From NCBI GenBank assembly GCA_902490095.1, contig CABUCQ010000033.1, positions 1 through 19,358 of the forward strand: DNA of 19,358 nucleotides, written 5' to 3'. Source of the stretch: an uncultured Collinsella sp. (GTDB lineage Bacteria; Actinomycetota; Coriobacteriia; Coriobacteriales; Coriobacteriaceae). Each line of letters begins with the position of its first letter. Within the stretch, counting starts at the first letter, position 1. The notes under the pieces were generated by a model, which worked only from the letters and a program-made list of their open reading frames with translations, was not told the origin of the DNA and ran no database searches. The position numbers and the translations under genes are program-made. Of the stretch, positions 8,863 through 15,186 are shown one piece after another.

Positions 8863-9583
8863 AGCCGATGGGCTCGGTGTATTTGGCACGGTCGGTGCGC
8901 TGGATGCGCTTGGAGACATGGAGCGGTCGGCCGTCGGTGTCGTACACGTAGTCGGTGATCAGGATCAGCGCCTGCCCGCGCCCAACGTTGAGCAAAAACG
9001 CCTCGTTTTGCGAGGCATAGCACACCTCAAAGGTCTTATGTCCCTGTGCCGGCGCGCGATGGAATTCCTGGCGCAGCGTGGCGTAGAGCGAACCGTTGAT
9101 ATCGCGATCGATGAGTGCTTCGAAGCTCGGTGGTAGATAGGTGGTCTCCAGGCACAGCGGCGCATCGTCCAGATAACGCAGGCGGACAAGTTTGACGAGC
9201 TTGCTGCCCACGGCGACATCGAAGAACTTGGCCGCATTGCCCGCGGCCTTGGCAAAGCCCGAGTCCACCGTGCGCGTGGTGGGCTTCATACCCTGACCCT
9301 GGACCTGTGTCGTGTAGCTCGAAAACACCAGGTTGTTCTCGTGGAGCGCCGGCGTGTCGGCCACAAAGGCGCCACGCCCGCGCTCGGTGCGCACCAGGCC
9401 CTCATCAACGAGCACCTTAAGGGCGTGGCGTACGGTGCTACGCGACAGCCCCGATTCGTCCATGAGTTCCATCTCGGACGGCAGCTTGTCTCCGCGAGCG
9501 TAGGTGCCGGAGGCGATGCGGTCGCGCAGCATGCCCGCCAAGCGCTCGTATTGGGTCAGTCTCTTTTTAGATGAAGCGTTCAT
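8861..9583 (-). CDS. GntR-family regulator with UTRA domain (GntR1)
   Basis: A HutC-type transcription factor: an N-terminal winged helix-turn-helix (about residues 10-76; recognition region LPSEMELMDESGLSRSTVRH, 34-53, and wing RTERGRGAFVA, 65-75) and a C-terminal UTRA effector domain (about 90-235) that normally binds a sugar phosphate or amino-acid derivative. The length, 240 residues, is normal. It is divergent from the SIS deglycase gene at 9789, the usual place for a pathway regulator, so glycated-amino-acid phosphate is a plausible ligand (inference). The ATG at 9583 has only a weak AGG-type ribosome-binding site. One operator-like repeat begins 9 bp from the start codon, suggesting autoregulation. 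The stop codon overlaps repeat copy A. Confidence 0.92.
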   Translation of the reverse strand: MNASSKKRLTQYERLAGMLRDRIASGTYARGDKLPSEMELMDESGLSRSTVRHALKVLVDEGLVRTERGRGAFVADTPALHENNLVFSSYTTQVQGQGMKPTTRTVDSGFAKAAGNAAKFFDVAVGSKLVKLVRLRYLDDAPLCLETTYLPPSFEALIDRDINGSLYATLRQEFHRAPAQGHKTFEVCYASQNEAFLLNVGRGQALILITDYVYDTDGRPLHVSKRIQRTDRAKYTEPIG

Positions 9584-9591
9584 GCGATCAA

Positions 9592-9749
9592 CCTGTATCT
9601 AACCTGTATGCGTATCTAATCAAGCATGTATTCAATACAACAACAAAACCGCTGGTAGCAAGTTATCGAAAACCGTATCAGCAAATTATCTAAGACAAAT
9701 ATAGCATACAACTAGTCGACATAACCAAAACATGTATGTAACTTGTATG
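9592..9749. promoter_or_regulatory. Divergent operator region with two copies of a 19-bp motif
   Basis: The motif CNTGTATSTAACNTGTATG occurs at 9592-9610 and 9731-9749. Each copy is itself two CNTGTAT units with an 11-bp period, and a fifth unit is part of the palindrome at 9627-9639. The DNA between is AT-rich, unlike the surrounding genes, and TATCTAA recurs at 9596, 9613 and 9687. The two motif copies flank the divergent promoters, one near gntR1 and one 40 bp before the SIS1 ATG. Binding by GntR1 is inferred from position. Confidence 0.6.
9613..9640 (-). promoter_or_regulatory. Candidate gntR1 promoter
   Basis: On the minus strand TTGTAT (complement of 9635-9640) and TAGATA (complement of 9613-9618) are 16 bases apart and sit about 30 bases before the gntR1 ATG. 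A 13-bp palindrome TGTATTcAATACA (9627-9639) overlaps the -35 box, a natural repressor site. Confidence 0.5.
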
Positions 9750-9788
9750 CCATCGAGAGCATCAAACGAGAAGAAAGGCTGATGCACG

Positions 9789-10781
9789 ATGACTACTCAG
9801 GAACAGGTTAAGGATGTCGTCTCCCAGGTTTTGGCTGACAAGGCAGACAAGGGCGGCATCAAGCGCGTCGTGTGGATTGGTGCCGGCGGATCCAACGGCG
9901 GCAACTATCCTGCCCAGTACTTTATGGAGCACGAGGCCACGCAGGTCGTGAGCTCCAGCTACACCAGCAACGAGTTCGTGCACGCCACCCCGGCCTACGT
10001 CAACGAGAACACCCTGGCCGTCGTCGTGTCCATGCGCGGCACCAAGGAGACCATCGTTGCCGCCCAGGTCGCCAAGGACCACGGCGCCAGCACCATCGCC
10101 ATCTATGTTGACGAGTCCGGCCTCACCGAGGTCTGCGACTACAAGATCCAGTACGACAGCCTGGCCGTCGACGAGTCCTGCATGGGCCGCACCAACTCCG
10201 CCGTCGTGACCATGATCGCCATGGAGCTTACGCAGCAGACCGAGGGCTATGCCGAGTACGAGACCGCTATGGCCGCGTTTGACTTGGTCGACCCCATCTA
10301 TCGCAAGGCCGTCGAGTACACCCGTCCGCTTGCTGCCAAGTGGGCCGAGCAGAACGCCGACAAGCCCTGCATCAACGTCATGGCTCAGGGTCCGCTCTTT
10401 GGTGCCGCCTACGTCTTTAGCATCTGCAACGTGCAGGAGATGCTGCAGATCGACTCCTGCACCATCAACACCTGCGACTTCTTCCACGGCCCCTTCGAGA
10501 TCCTGGACAAGCGCACCTCGCTGTTCCAGCTCATCAGCGTCGGCCGCAGCCGCTGCAACGACGAGCGCGGCATCCGCTTCGTCAACCAGTACGGTGGCGA
10601 GCGCGTCTATCAGCTCGACGCCAAGGAGCTCGGCCTCAACGACATCAAGGACAGCGTGAGCGAGTACTTCAACCACCTGATCTTCGCCCCGATCCTCAAC
10701 AATGTGTATATGCGCGCGCTCTCCGCCGTCACCCACAAGGACTACATGACGCGCCGCTACATGTGGAAGCTGGACTACTAG
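9789..10781 (+). CDS. SIS-domain deglycase, FrlB/GfrE/GfrF/FraB type (SIS1)
   Basis: A cytosolic sugar-isomerase-fold enzyme expected to split a 6-phosphorylated Amadori product (glucoselysine-6-P or fructoselysine-6-P class) into hexose 6-phosphate and free amino acid. The 330 residues hold two SIS subdomains: phosphate loop GAGGSNGGNYPAQYF (31-45), the second loop SMRGTKET (81-88), and the catalytic pair E217 (VQEMLQ) and H233 (FFHGPFE), 16 residues apart as in FraB. The ending TRRYMWKLDY is characteristic of these deglycases and differs from GlmS. The start is ATG 9789 with AAAGG at 9774-9778. It is divergent from gntR1, and a hairpin repeat follows the stop. It is only moderately similar to SIS2 (15187-16170), so a different substrate is likely. 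Which of the Salmonella gfrE or gfrF roles it plays cannot be decided here. Confidence 0.87.
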   Translation: MTTQEQVKDVVSQVLADKADKGGIKRVVWIGAGGSNGGNYPAQYFMEHEATQVVSSSYTSNEFVHATPAYVNENTLAVVVSMRGTKETIVAAQVAKDHGASTIAIYVDESGLTEVCDYKIQYDSLAVDESCMGRTNSAVVTMIAMELTQQTEGYAEYETAMAAFDLVDPIYRKAVEYTRPLAAKWAEQNADKPCINVMAQGPLFGAAYVFSICNVQEMLQIDSCTINTCDFFHGPFEILDKRTSLFQLISVGRSRCNDERGIRFVNQYGGERVYQLDAKELGLNDIKDSVSEYFNHLIFAPILNNVYMRALSAVTHKDYMTRRYMWKLDY

Positions 10782-10790
10782 GAGTATTAG

Positions 10791-10899
10791 TTCCGCCGTT
10801 CTACCGAACGGCGGACCAGCCGACGCTGCGCGCCCGGCATTTGGCCAATCTGCCGTTCAATTTCAAAGGCGCGACCAAAAGGTCAGCGCCCTTTCGTTT
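10791..10899 (+). repeat. Two-hairpin intergenic repeat, copy 1
   Basis: Hairpin one: TCCGCCGTTC (10792-10801), 4-base loop, GAACGGCGGA (10806-10815). Hairpin two: GGCGCGACC (10868-10876), AAAA loop, GGTC-A-GCGCC (10881-10890) with outer AAA/TTT pairs, ending in TTTCGTTT, which looks like an intrinsic terminator. Bases 10791-10881 match 19268-19358 without gaps, 71 of 91 by my hand count. It directly follows the SIS1 gene and may be its transcript end, a small structured RNA, or a mobile REP-type unit. Confidence 0.75.
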
Positions 10900-10964
10900 C
10901 ACGCCACCTTGCCTCAAATGCGGCCCGCTCGCTGACTTATGCTCAACCAGCGGTGCCTTAGACG

Positions 10965-11008
10965 TTGGGGACGTTCTTAAATGGCTAGTCATTTAAGAAC
11001 GTCCCCAA
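10965..11008. repeat. Perfect 19-bp inverted repeat
   Basis: TTGGGGACGTTCTTAAATG (10965-10983) and its exact complement (10990-11008) flank a 6-base centre. It lies between SIS1 and the EamA gene with no T-run. It resembles the GGGAC-containing palindromes elsewhere in the window and is probably a dispersed REP-type element. Confidence 0.85.
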
Positions 11009-11052
11009 TGAGTATATGGGGAAGCAGATTTTTCCGTTCGGCGATTTGTGTC

Positions 11053-11080
11053 TTGAAAAATGTATATAACGACTATAACG
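11053..11080 (+). promoter_or_regulatory. EamA promoter candidate with tandem TATAACG operator
   Basis: TATAACG occurs at 11065-11071 and 11074-11080, a 9-bp period; on the minus strand this reads CGTTATAgtCGTTATA. A TTGAAA at 11053-11058 could be the -35 box, with TATAAC (11074-11079) as the -10 box (spacer 15, slightly short), so the operator would cover the -10. Related sites lie at 12341-12357 and 18493-18508. Confidence 0.55.
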
Positions 11081-11120
11081 TAGTGTGAAACATATTGGAA
11101 ACAATACCGAGGAGGCTGCG

Positions 11121-12203
11121 TTGAAGAAAAGCAATCTGGGCTATGTGCTGGTGCTGGTCGCCGCGCTTATGTGGGGCAGCATCGGAATCTTTGTAAACGG
11201 CATCTCGGCCATGGGCGTTTCGTCCCAGAGCATGGCTGCCTTTCGCTTGTTGGTCGGAGCGCTTATCTTGGCACCGGTCCTGATGTTTATGGGCTGCCGT
11301 CCGGGTGAGGGGTCTACCGTGGCTCAGGGTCCGCTGGCCCTGTTCAAGGCAAGCCCCAAAGAGCTCGTCCCCTGCGCGCTTGTCGGTATCGTCGGTCTGG
11401 CCGCCGCCAACACCTGCTATTACGAGTGCATGGGCGAGGTCGGCATGTCCACGGCCTCGGTGCTGCTCTACACCTCGCCGGTGTTTGGTGTCATGCTCGG
11501 CCGCGTACTTTATCGCGAGGACGTGACCCCCAACAAGCTCGTTGCCATTGTCTTTAACATCGTTGGCTGCGTGCTTGCAGTGACCAATGGCGACCTTTCC
11601 GGTTTCCATTTTTCGGTTTGGGGCGTCACGTCGGGCGTGATTGCAGGCCTTTGTGGTGCGTCGCTCGCGGTGTTTAGCCGGATAGCAACCAAGACGGTCC
11701 ACCCGCTGGCTGTCACGTTTTGGGGCTTTGTTTTTGGCGGTGCGGTTATGGCGGCTATCGCGGCTCCGTGGCCGGATGTCGCCGCGGCAATGTCGCCACA
11801 GCTGCTACTGCTGTTCCTTGGCTTTGGACTCATCCCCACAGCTGTGGCCTACATCTTATATATGCAGGGTCTGTCCATGGGGCTCGAGACATCGAAAGTT
11901 CCCGTCGTAATGTCATTCGAGACGGTCGTCACCGTACTGCTGGGCATTGGTGTCTACGCCGAGCCCGCCGGCGCGATCAAAGTCCTGGGCATCGTGCTGG
12001 TGCTCGCGTCCATCCTGATTATGAACACCGACTTCTCTAAGCTGCGCAACAGTGTGTTTGTCGGTCATGTCATTGAGAGCATGACCTTTAAGCCCAACGC
12101 GTGGTGGACGGAGAAATCGCAGGACATGGATCTGTTCCGCGAGCGCACCGGCATCGCGCTGGAGCCCACCGTGCAGGAAAGCCCCTGGTACTTTGTGCGA
12201 TAG
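11121..12203 (+). CDS. EamA/DMT-superfamily transporter with C-terminal tail
   Basis: A 10-helix drug/metabolite transporter of the inner membrane; relatives export amino acids, nucleosides or other metabolites. Two EamA repeats are seen, about residues 7-157 (YVLVLVAALMWGSIGIF, ASVLLYTSPVFGVMLG) and 167-302 (ending LGIVLVLASILIMN). The 360 residues exceed the common 290-310 because of a soluble tail, about 303-360, rich in W, E and K. The start is taken as TTG 11121 because GAGGAGG (11109-11115) lies 5 bases upstream; GTG 11085 in frame lacks a site. Position between deglycase and PTS genes, with the same operator motif as the PTS operon, suggests export of the freed amino acid or uptake of a related substrate. 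That role is an inference. Confidence 0.85.
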   Translation: MKKSNLGYVLVLVAALMWGSIGIFVNGISAMGVSSQSMAAFRLLVGALILAPVLMFMGCRPGEGSTVAQGPLALFKASPKELVPCALVGIVGLAAANTCYYECMGEVGMSTASVLLYTSPVFGVMLGRVLYREDVTPNKLVAIVFNIVGCVLAVTNGDLSGFHFSVWGVTSGVIAGLCGASLAVFSRIATKTVHPLAVTFWGFVFGGAVMAAIAAPWPDVAAAMSPQLLLLFLGFGLIPTAVAYILYMQGLSMGLETSKVPVVMSFETVVTVLLGIGVYAEPAGAIKVLGIVLVLASILIMNTDFSKLRNSVFVGHVIESMTFKPNAWWTEKSQDMDLFRERTGIALEPTVQESPWYFVR

Positions 12204-12280
12204 GGGATTGGCGAGGCGTCTGATCTGGGGTTATCCAGTCAGCGCCGGCCAACCCAGCCCCAACGTTTCAAGTACGTTAA

Positions 12281-12315
12281 ACCCGTCAACGGTCGATTTT
12301 CACCCGCGAACGGTC
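12281..12315. repeat. Direct repeat 21 bp apart upstream of the PTS promoter
   Basis: ACCCGTCAACGGTC (12281-12294) and ACCCGCGAACGGTC (12302-12315) agree at 12 of 14 positions with a period of exactly 21 bp, two helical turns. They end 39 bp before the TATAAT at 12354, a position typical of an activator site. No known factor is recognised. Confidence 0.5.
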
Positions 12316-12340
12316 TTTATACTAATTAGCAATATAAGCA

Positions 12341-12369
12341 ACGTATAAGACGTTATAATGACCATAACG
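12341..12369 (+). promoter_or_regulatory. PTS operon promoter (-10) with overlapping operator
   Basis: A consensus -10 box TATAAT lies at 12354-12359; no good -35 box is seen at 17 bp, so activation may be needed. The operator-like units CGTATA (12342-12347) and CGTTATA (12351-12357) start 9 bp apart, as at the EamA and gntR2 genes, and an inverted ATAACG follows at 12364-12369. A repressor bound here would block the -10 box. Confidence 0.65.
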
Positions 12370-12385
12370 AAAAGGAGGAGGCAAG

Positions 12386-13309
12386 ATGAATCAGATCATT
12401 CTCGCATCTCATGGCGGCCTGGCCGCAGGCGCCAAAGACACGCTCGAGATGGTTCTCGGCGACGTGTCGAACGTCCACGTCGTGTCGCTTGCTCGTGACG
12501 ACAAGGAGCCCATCACCAATAAGGTGGACGCCCTGATCGCCACGTTCAACGCGGACGACACCGTCTATGTGCTGACCGATATGCTCGGCAGCTCGGTCAA
12601 CAACAACATGGTCGAGCTTTCCAAGAACGGCACGAAGTTCACGGTTGTCAGCGGTTTCAACATCCCGCTGGCGCTCACGCTCGCTATGAGCCCCGTCCCC
12701 GTCAAGGGCGCCGAGCTCGCGGCCCTCATCAACGAGGCCCGCACCGGCCTGACCAACCCCAACGCACCGGTCGAGGCTGCCGCGGCTCCCGCCAAGAAGG
12801 CCAAGGCGTCCCGTCACAGCTCCGGTCCCGCCAAGATCGTCCTCGCACGTCTTGATTACCGTCTGCTGCACGGCCAGGTCGTCTTTACCTGGACCACCAA
12901 GGTTCAGGCCGAGCGCATCATCGTCGTCGACAACGCTGCCGCCAACGATGACATCAAGAAGGGCGCTCTCAAGCTGGCCAAGCCCCAGGGCGTGCGCCTG
13001 AACGTCTTCACCGTCGAGCGTGCCCTCGCCAAGATGGACAAGCTCAACACCCTCGGCGAGCGCGTCATGTTCGTCTTTGGCAACACTGCCGAGATGCTGC
13101 AGTTCTGCCAGGGCTACAAGCTCGACGCCATCAACCTGGGCGCCACCGCCAACCACGACGGTGCCGATCAGGTCGGCGGCAAGGACAGCTCCGTCTTTCT
13201 CGACGCCACCCAGAAGGCCGACGTCAATCAGCTGCTCGACATGGGCATCAAGCTCTATGTTCAGCAGACCCCTACGTATCAGAGCGTCGACATCGACGCC
13301 AAGCTGTAA
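12386..13309 (+). CDS. PTS mannose-family fused EIIA-EIIB subunit
   Basis: The cytoplasmic phosphoryl-transfer subunit of a mannose-type PTS. EIIA spans about residues 1-122 with the phosphorylated histidine H9 in ILASHGGLAAG; EIIB spans about 149-307, with H162 in ARLDYRLLHGQVV as the histidine that receives phosphate from EIIA. An Ala/Pro/Lys linker (about 124-148) joins them. The fusion order is that of E. coli ManX, whereas the Salmonella glucoselysine system (GfrA, GfrB) has them separate. The start is ATG 12386 behind a full AAAGGAGG site (12371-12378). IIC follows after 36 bp, so the three PTS genes form one transcript. Codon use is strongly C-biased, which suggests high expression. 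The substrate is inferred from the two neighbouring deglycases. Confidence 0.95.
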   Translation: MNQIILASHGGLAAGAKDTLEMVLGDVSNVHVVSLARDDKEPITNKVDALIATFNADDTVYVLTDMLGSSVNNNMVELSKNGTKFTVVSGFNIPLALTLAMSPVPVKGAELAALINEARTGLTNPNAPVEAAAAPAKKAKASRHSSGPAKIVLARLDYRLLHGQVVFTWTTKVQAERIIVVDNAAANDDIKKGALKLAKPQGVRLNVFTVERALAKMDKLNTLGERVMFVFGNTAEMLQFCQGYKLDAINLGATANHDGADQVGGKDSSVFLDATQKADVNQLLDMGIKLYVQQTPTYQSVDIDAKL

Positions 13310-13345
13310 TCAACCAGGCTTTTGCCTGACTGAAAGGAGAAGGGT

Positions 13346-14140
13346 ATGAATACGTTCATCAGTGCGGTGCTCGTCGGCCTCGTCGGCGTGTTCTGCATGT
13401 GGGACTCCCGCCTGCTCGGTCGTCTTAACTTCGAGCAGCCCCTCGTTGGCGCTACGCTCGTCGGTCTGCTGCTGGGCGATGTGCCCACCGGCCTTGCCGT
13501 CGGTGCCGCCGTCGAGCTCGTGTCCATGGGCCTGGTGCAGGTCGGCGCCGCCGTTCCGCCCGATATGGTCCTGGGCGGCATCGTGGCCGCTGCCTTTGCG
13601 TGCCTGACCGATGCTTCCGCCGAGACCGCCATGACGATCGCCATCCCGGTCGCCGTCCTGGGTCAGCTTCTCGGCATCGTGTTCCGTTCCATCATCGCCG
13701 CCCTCACCCATGTGGCAGATAGCGCGATCGATAACGGAAAGTTCAAGACCGCCTACCGTATGCACATCTGCGCCGGCTCCGGTCTGTACGCCGTCATGTA
13801 CTTCCTGCCGATCTTCCTCGCCGTTTTTGTTGGCACCGACCTGGTTCAGGCCATCGTCAACATGGTTCCCGAGTGGCTGTCCACTGGTCTTAACGTTTCG
13901 ACCAAGATCATGACCGCCTACGGCTTGGCCCTGCTGCTCACCATGATGATCAAGAAGGGTATGACTCCGTTCCTGTTCATCGGTTTCCTGCTCGCCGCTT
14001 ACCTCAACCTGTCCGTCATCGCGGTCGCTCTGATCGGTGTGTGCCTGGCTGTCGTCTTCATGGGCTTCAAGTTCAACGGTTCCCATGCAGCCGCCGGTGT
14101 CGATTCCGACTACGATCCGCTCGAAGACGACGAAGACTAA
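13346..14140 (+). CDS. PTS mannose-family EIIC membrane subunit
   Basis: One of the two membrane subunits forming the transport channel of a mannose-type PTS (EII-Sor / ManY family). The 264 residues are hydrophobic, with the family's glycine-rich segment FEQPLVGATLVGLLLGDV (about 29-46), followed by AVELVSMGLVQVGAAVPPD. The C-terminal tail is acidic (DSDYDPLEDDED) and cytosolic. The ATG 13346 lies behind AAAGGAGAAGGG. The gene ends only 13 bases before the IID start, with the IID ribosome-binding site right after its stop, so translation is probably coupled. Confidence 0.94.
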   Translation: MNTFISAVLVGLVGVFCMWDSRLLGRLNFEQPLVGATLVGLLLGDVPTGLAVGAAVELVSMGLVQVGAAVPPDMVLGGIVAAAFACLTDASAETAMTIAIPVAVLGQLLGIVFRSIIAALTHVADSAIDNGKFKTAYRMHICAGSGLYAVMYFLPIFLAVFVGTDLVQAIVNMVPEWLSTGLNVSTKIMTAYGLALLLTMMIKKGMTPFLFIGFLLAAYLNLSVIAVALIGVCLAVVFMGFKFNGSHAAAGVDSDYDPLEDDED

Positions 14141-14153
14141 GGAGGAACACACT

Positions 14154-14987
14154 ATGGCAACCGCAACCAAGGACGTGTCCCTGAACAAGAAGGTCAGCCA
14201 GTTCTTCTGGCGCTCCTGGGCCATCCAGGCCTCTTGGAACTACGAGCGTCAGATGAACATGGGCTTCCTCTACGGCATGGTTCCCACGCTCGATCGCCTC
14301 TATCCGGATGAGTCCGACCCCAAGCAGCTCGCTGCTAAGAAAGAGGCTTACCACCGTCACATGGCGTTCTACAACTGCACCCCGCAGACGAGCGCTTTCA
14401 TCCTGGGTCTCGCCGCCTCCATGGAGGAGGAGTACGCCAAGGATCCCGAGAACTTCGATCCCGATTCGATCAACGCGGTCAAGACCTCCCTCATGGGTCC
14501 GCTTTCCGGCATCGGTGACTCCTTCTTCCAGGGCACCATCCGCGTTATCGCCTTTGGCCTGGGCGTTCAGCTGGCTCAGCAGGGCTCCATCATGGGCCCG
14601 ATCCTGGCCATGCTCATCTCCATCGTCCCCTCTGTGCTGATTACTTGGTTCGCCGCCAAGATGGGCTATCAGGGCGGCCACGAGTACCTGAGCAAGCTTC
14701 AGGGCGGCGACCTCATGGAGAAGCTCATGTATGTCTGCGGCATCGTGGGTCTTATGTCCGTGGGCGGCATGATCGCCACGCTGATCGGCGCCACCACCCC
14801 GCTGCAGTTCGCTGAGGGCACCGTCGTTATCCAGGACATCCTGGACGGCATGATGCCCCAGATGATCTCCCTTGGCCTCACCGGCCTTATGTACTGGCTC
14901 ATCAAGAAGAACGTCAACACCGGTTGGCTTCTCGTGATCGCCATCGTGGGCGGCATCGCCCTCTCCGCGGCCGGCATTCTGGCCTAG
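14154..14987 (+). CDS. PTS mannose-family EIID membrane subunit
   Basis: The second membrane subunit (EIID-AGA / ManZ family), partner of IIC. The 277-residue protein has the diagnostic N-terminal stretch FFWRSWAIQASWNYERQMN, then LYGMVPTLDRLYP, HMAFYNCTPQT, and SLMGPLSGIGDSFFQGT, all standard for this family, and ends in hydrophobic helices (about 225-277). The ATG 14154 is chosen over upstream in-frame starts because GGAGG at 14141-14145 precedes it and it begins the conserved part. A 199-bp gap with a hairpin and a palindrome follows before SIS2, where the operon may be attenuated or processed. Confidence 0.95.
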   Translation: MATATKDVSLNKKVSQFFWRSWAIQASWNYERQMNMGFLYGMVPTLDRLYPDESDPKQLAAKKEAYHRHMAFYNCTPQTSAFILGLAASMEEEYAKDPENFDPDSINAVKTSLMGPLSGIGDSFFQGTIRVIAFGLGVQLAQQGSIMGPILAMLISIVPSVLITWFAAKMGYQGGHEYLSKLQGGDLMEKLMYVCGIVGLMSVGGMIATLIGATTPLQFAEGTVVIQDILDGMMPQMISLGLTGLMYWLIKKNVNTGWLLVIAIVGGIALSAAGILA

Positions 14988-15021
14988 TCGCGACCAAGCG
15001 CCTAACCGCTTTCCCCCGGGG

Positions 15022-15052
15022 GCCTGCCTGGCATCCCATACCCCAGGCAGGC
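15022..15052 (+). terminator. 10-bp hairpin after the IID gene
   Basis: GCCTGCCTGG (15022-15031) pairs perfectly with CCAGGCAGGC (15043-15052) around an 11-base loop; CCCCCGGGGG precedes it. Only a short, mixed pyrimidine tract follows, so termination may be partial, with the hairpin acting as attenuator or 3' stabiliser between the PTS genes and SIS2. Confidence 0.5.
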
Positions 15053-15065
15053 TTCCATCCCCAAA

Positions 15066-15096
15066 ATGCGACAATGGGACTGTCCCATTGTCGCAT
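15066..15096. repeat. Perfect 15-bp palindrome with 1-base centre
   Basis: ATGCGACAATGGGAC (15066-15080) and its exact complement (15082-15096) surround a single T. It lies in the IID-SIS2 gap. The near-absence of a loop means it would form a cruciform or a protein site rather than a clean RNA hairpin. It shares a GGGAC core with the other palindromes here. Confidence 0.85.
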
Positions 15097-15186
15097 CCTC
15101 AACGGACCGGCGACTCGGTCCAAACCACGGTAACCCTGCGAGCGCCCGGCAATGTGGCGCCGCAAAAATCGAAAGGAATGTGTCAG

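Noticed and set aside
9789..10781. SIS1 as glucosamine-6-phosphate synthase (GlmS) or its isomerase domain
   Set aside because: No glutaminase domain, and the RRYMWK ending plus the E/H pair 16 residues apart fit the deglycase family better.
10763..10996. Small frames in the SIS1-EamA gap on both strands
   Set aside because: They run through the two-hairpin repeat and the 19-bp palindrome and lack start signals.
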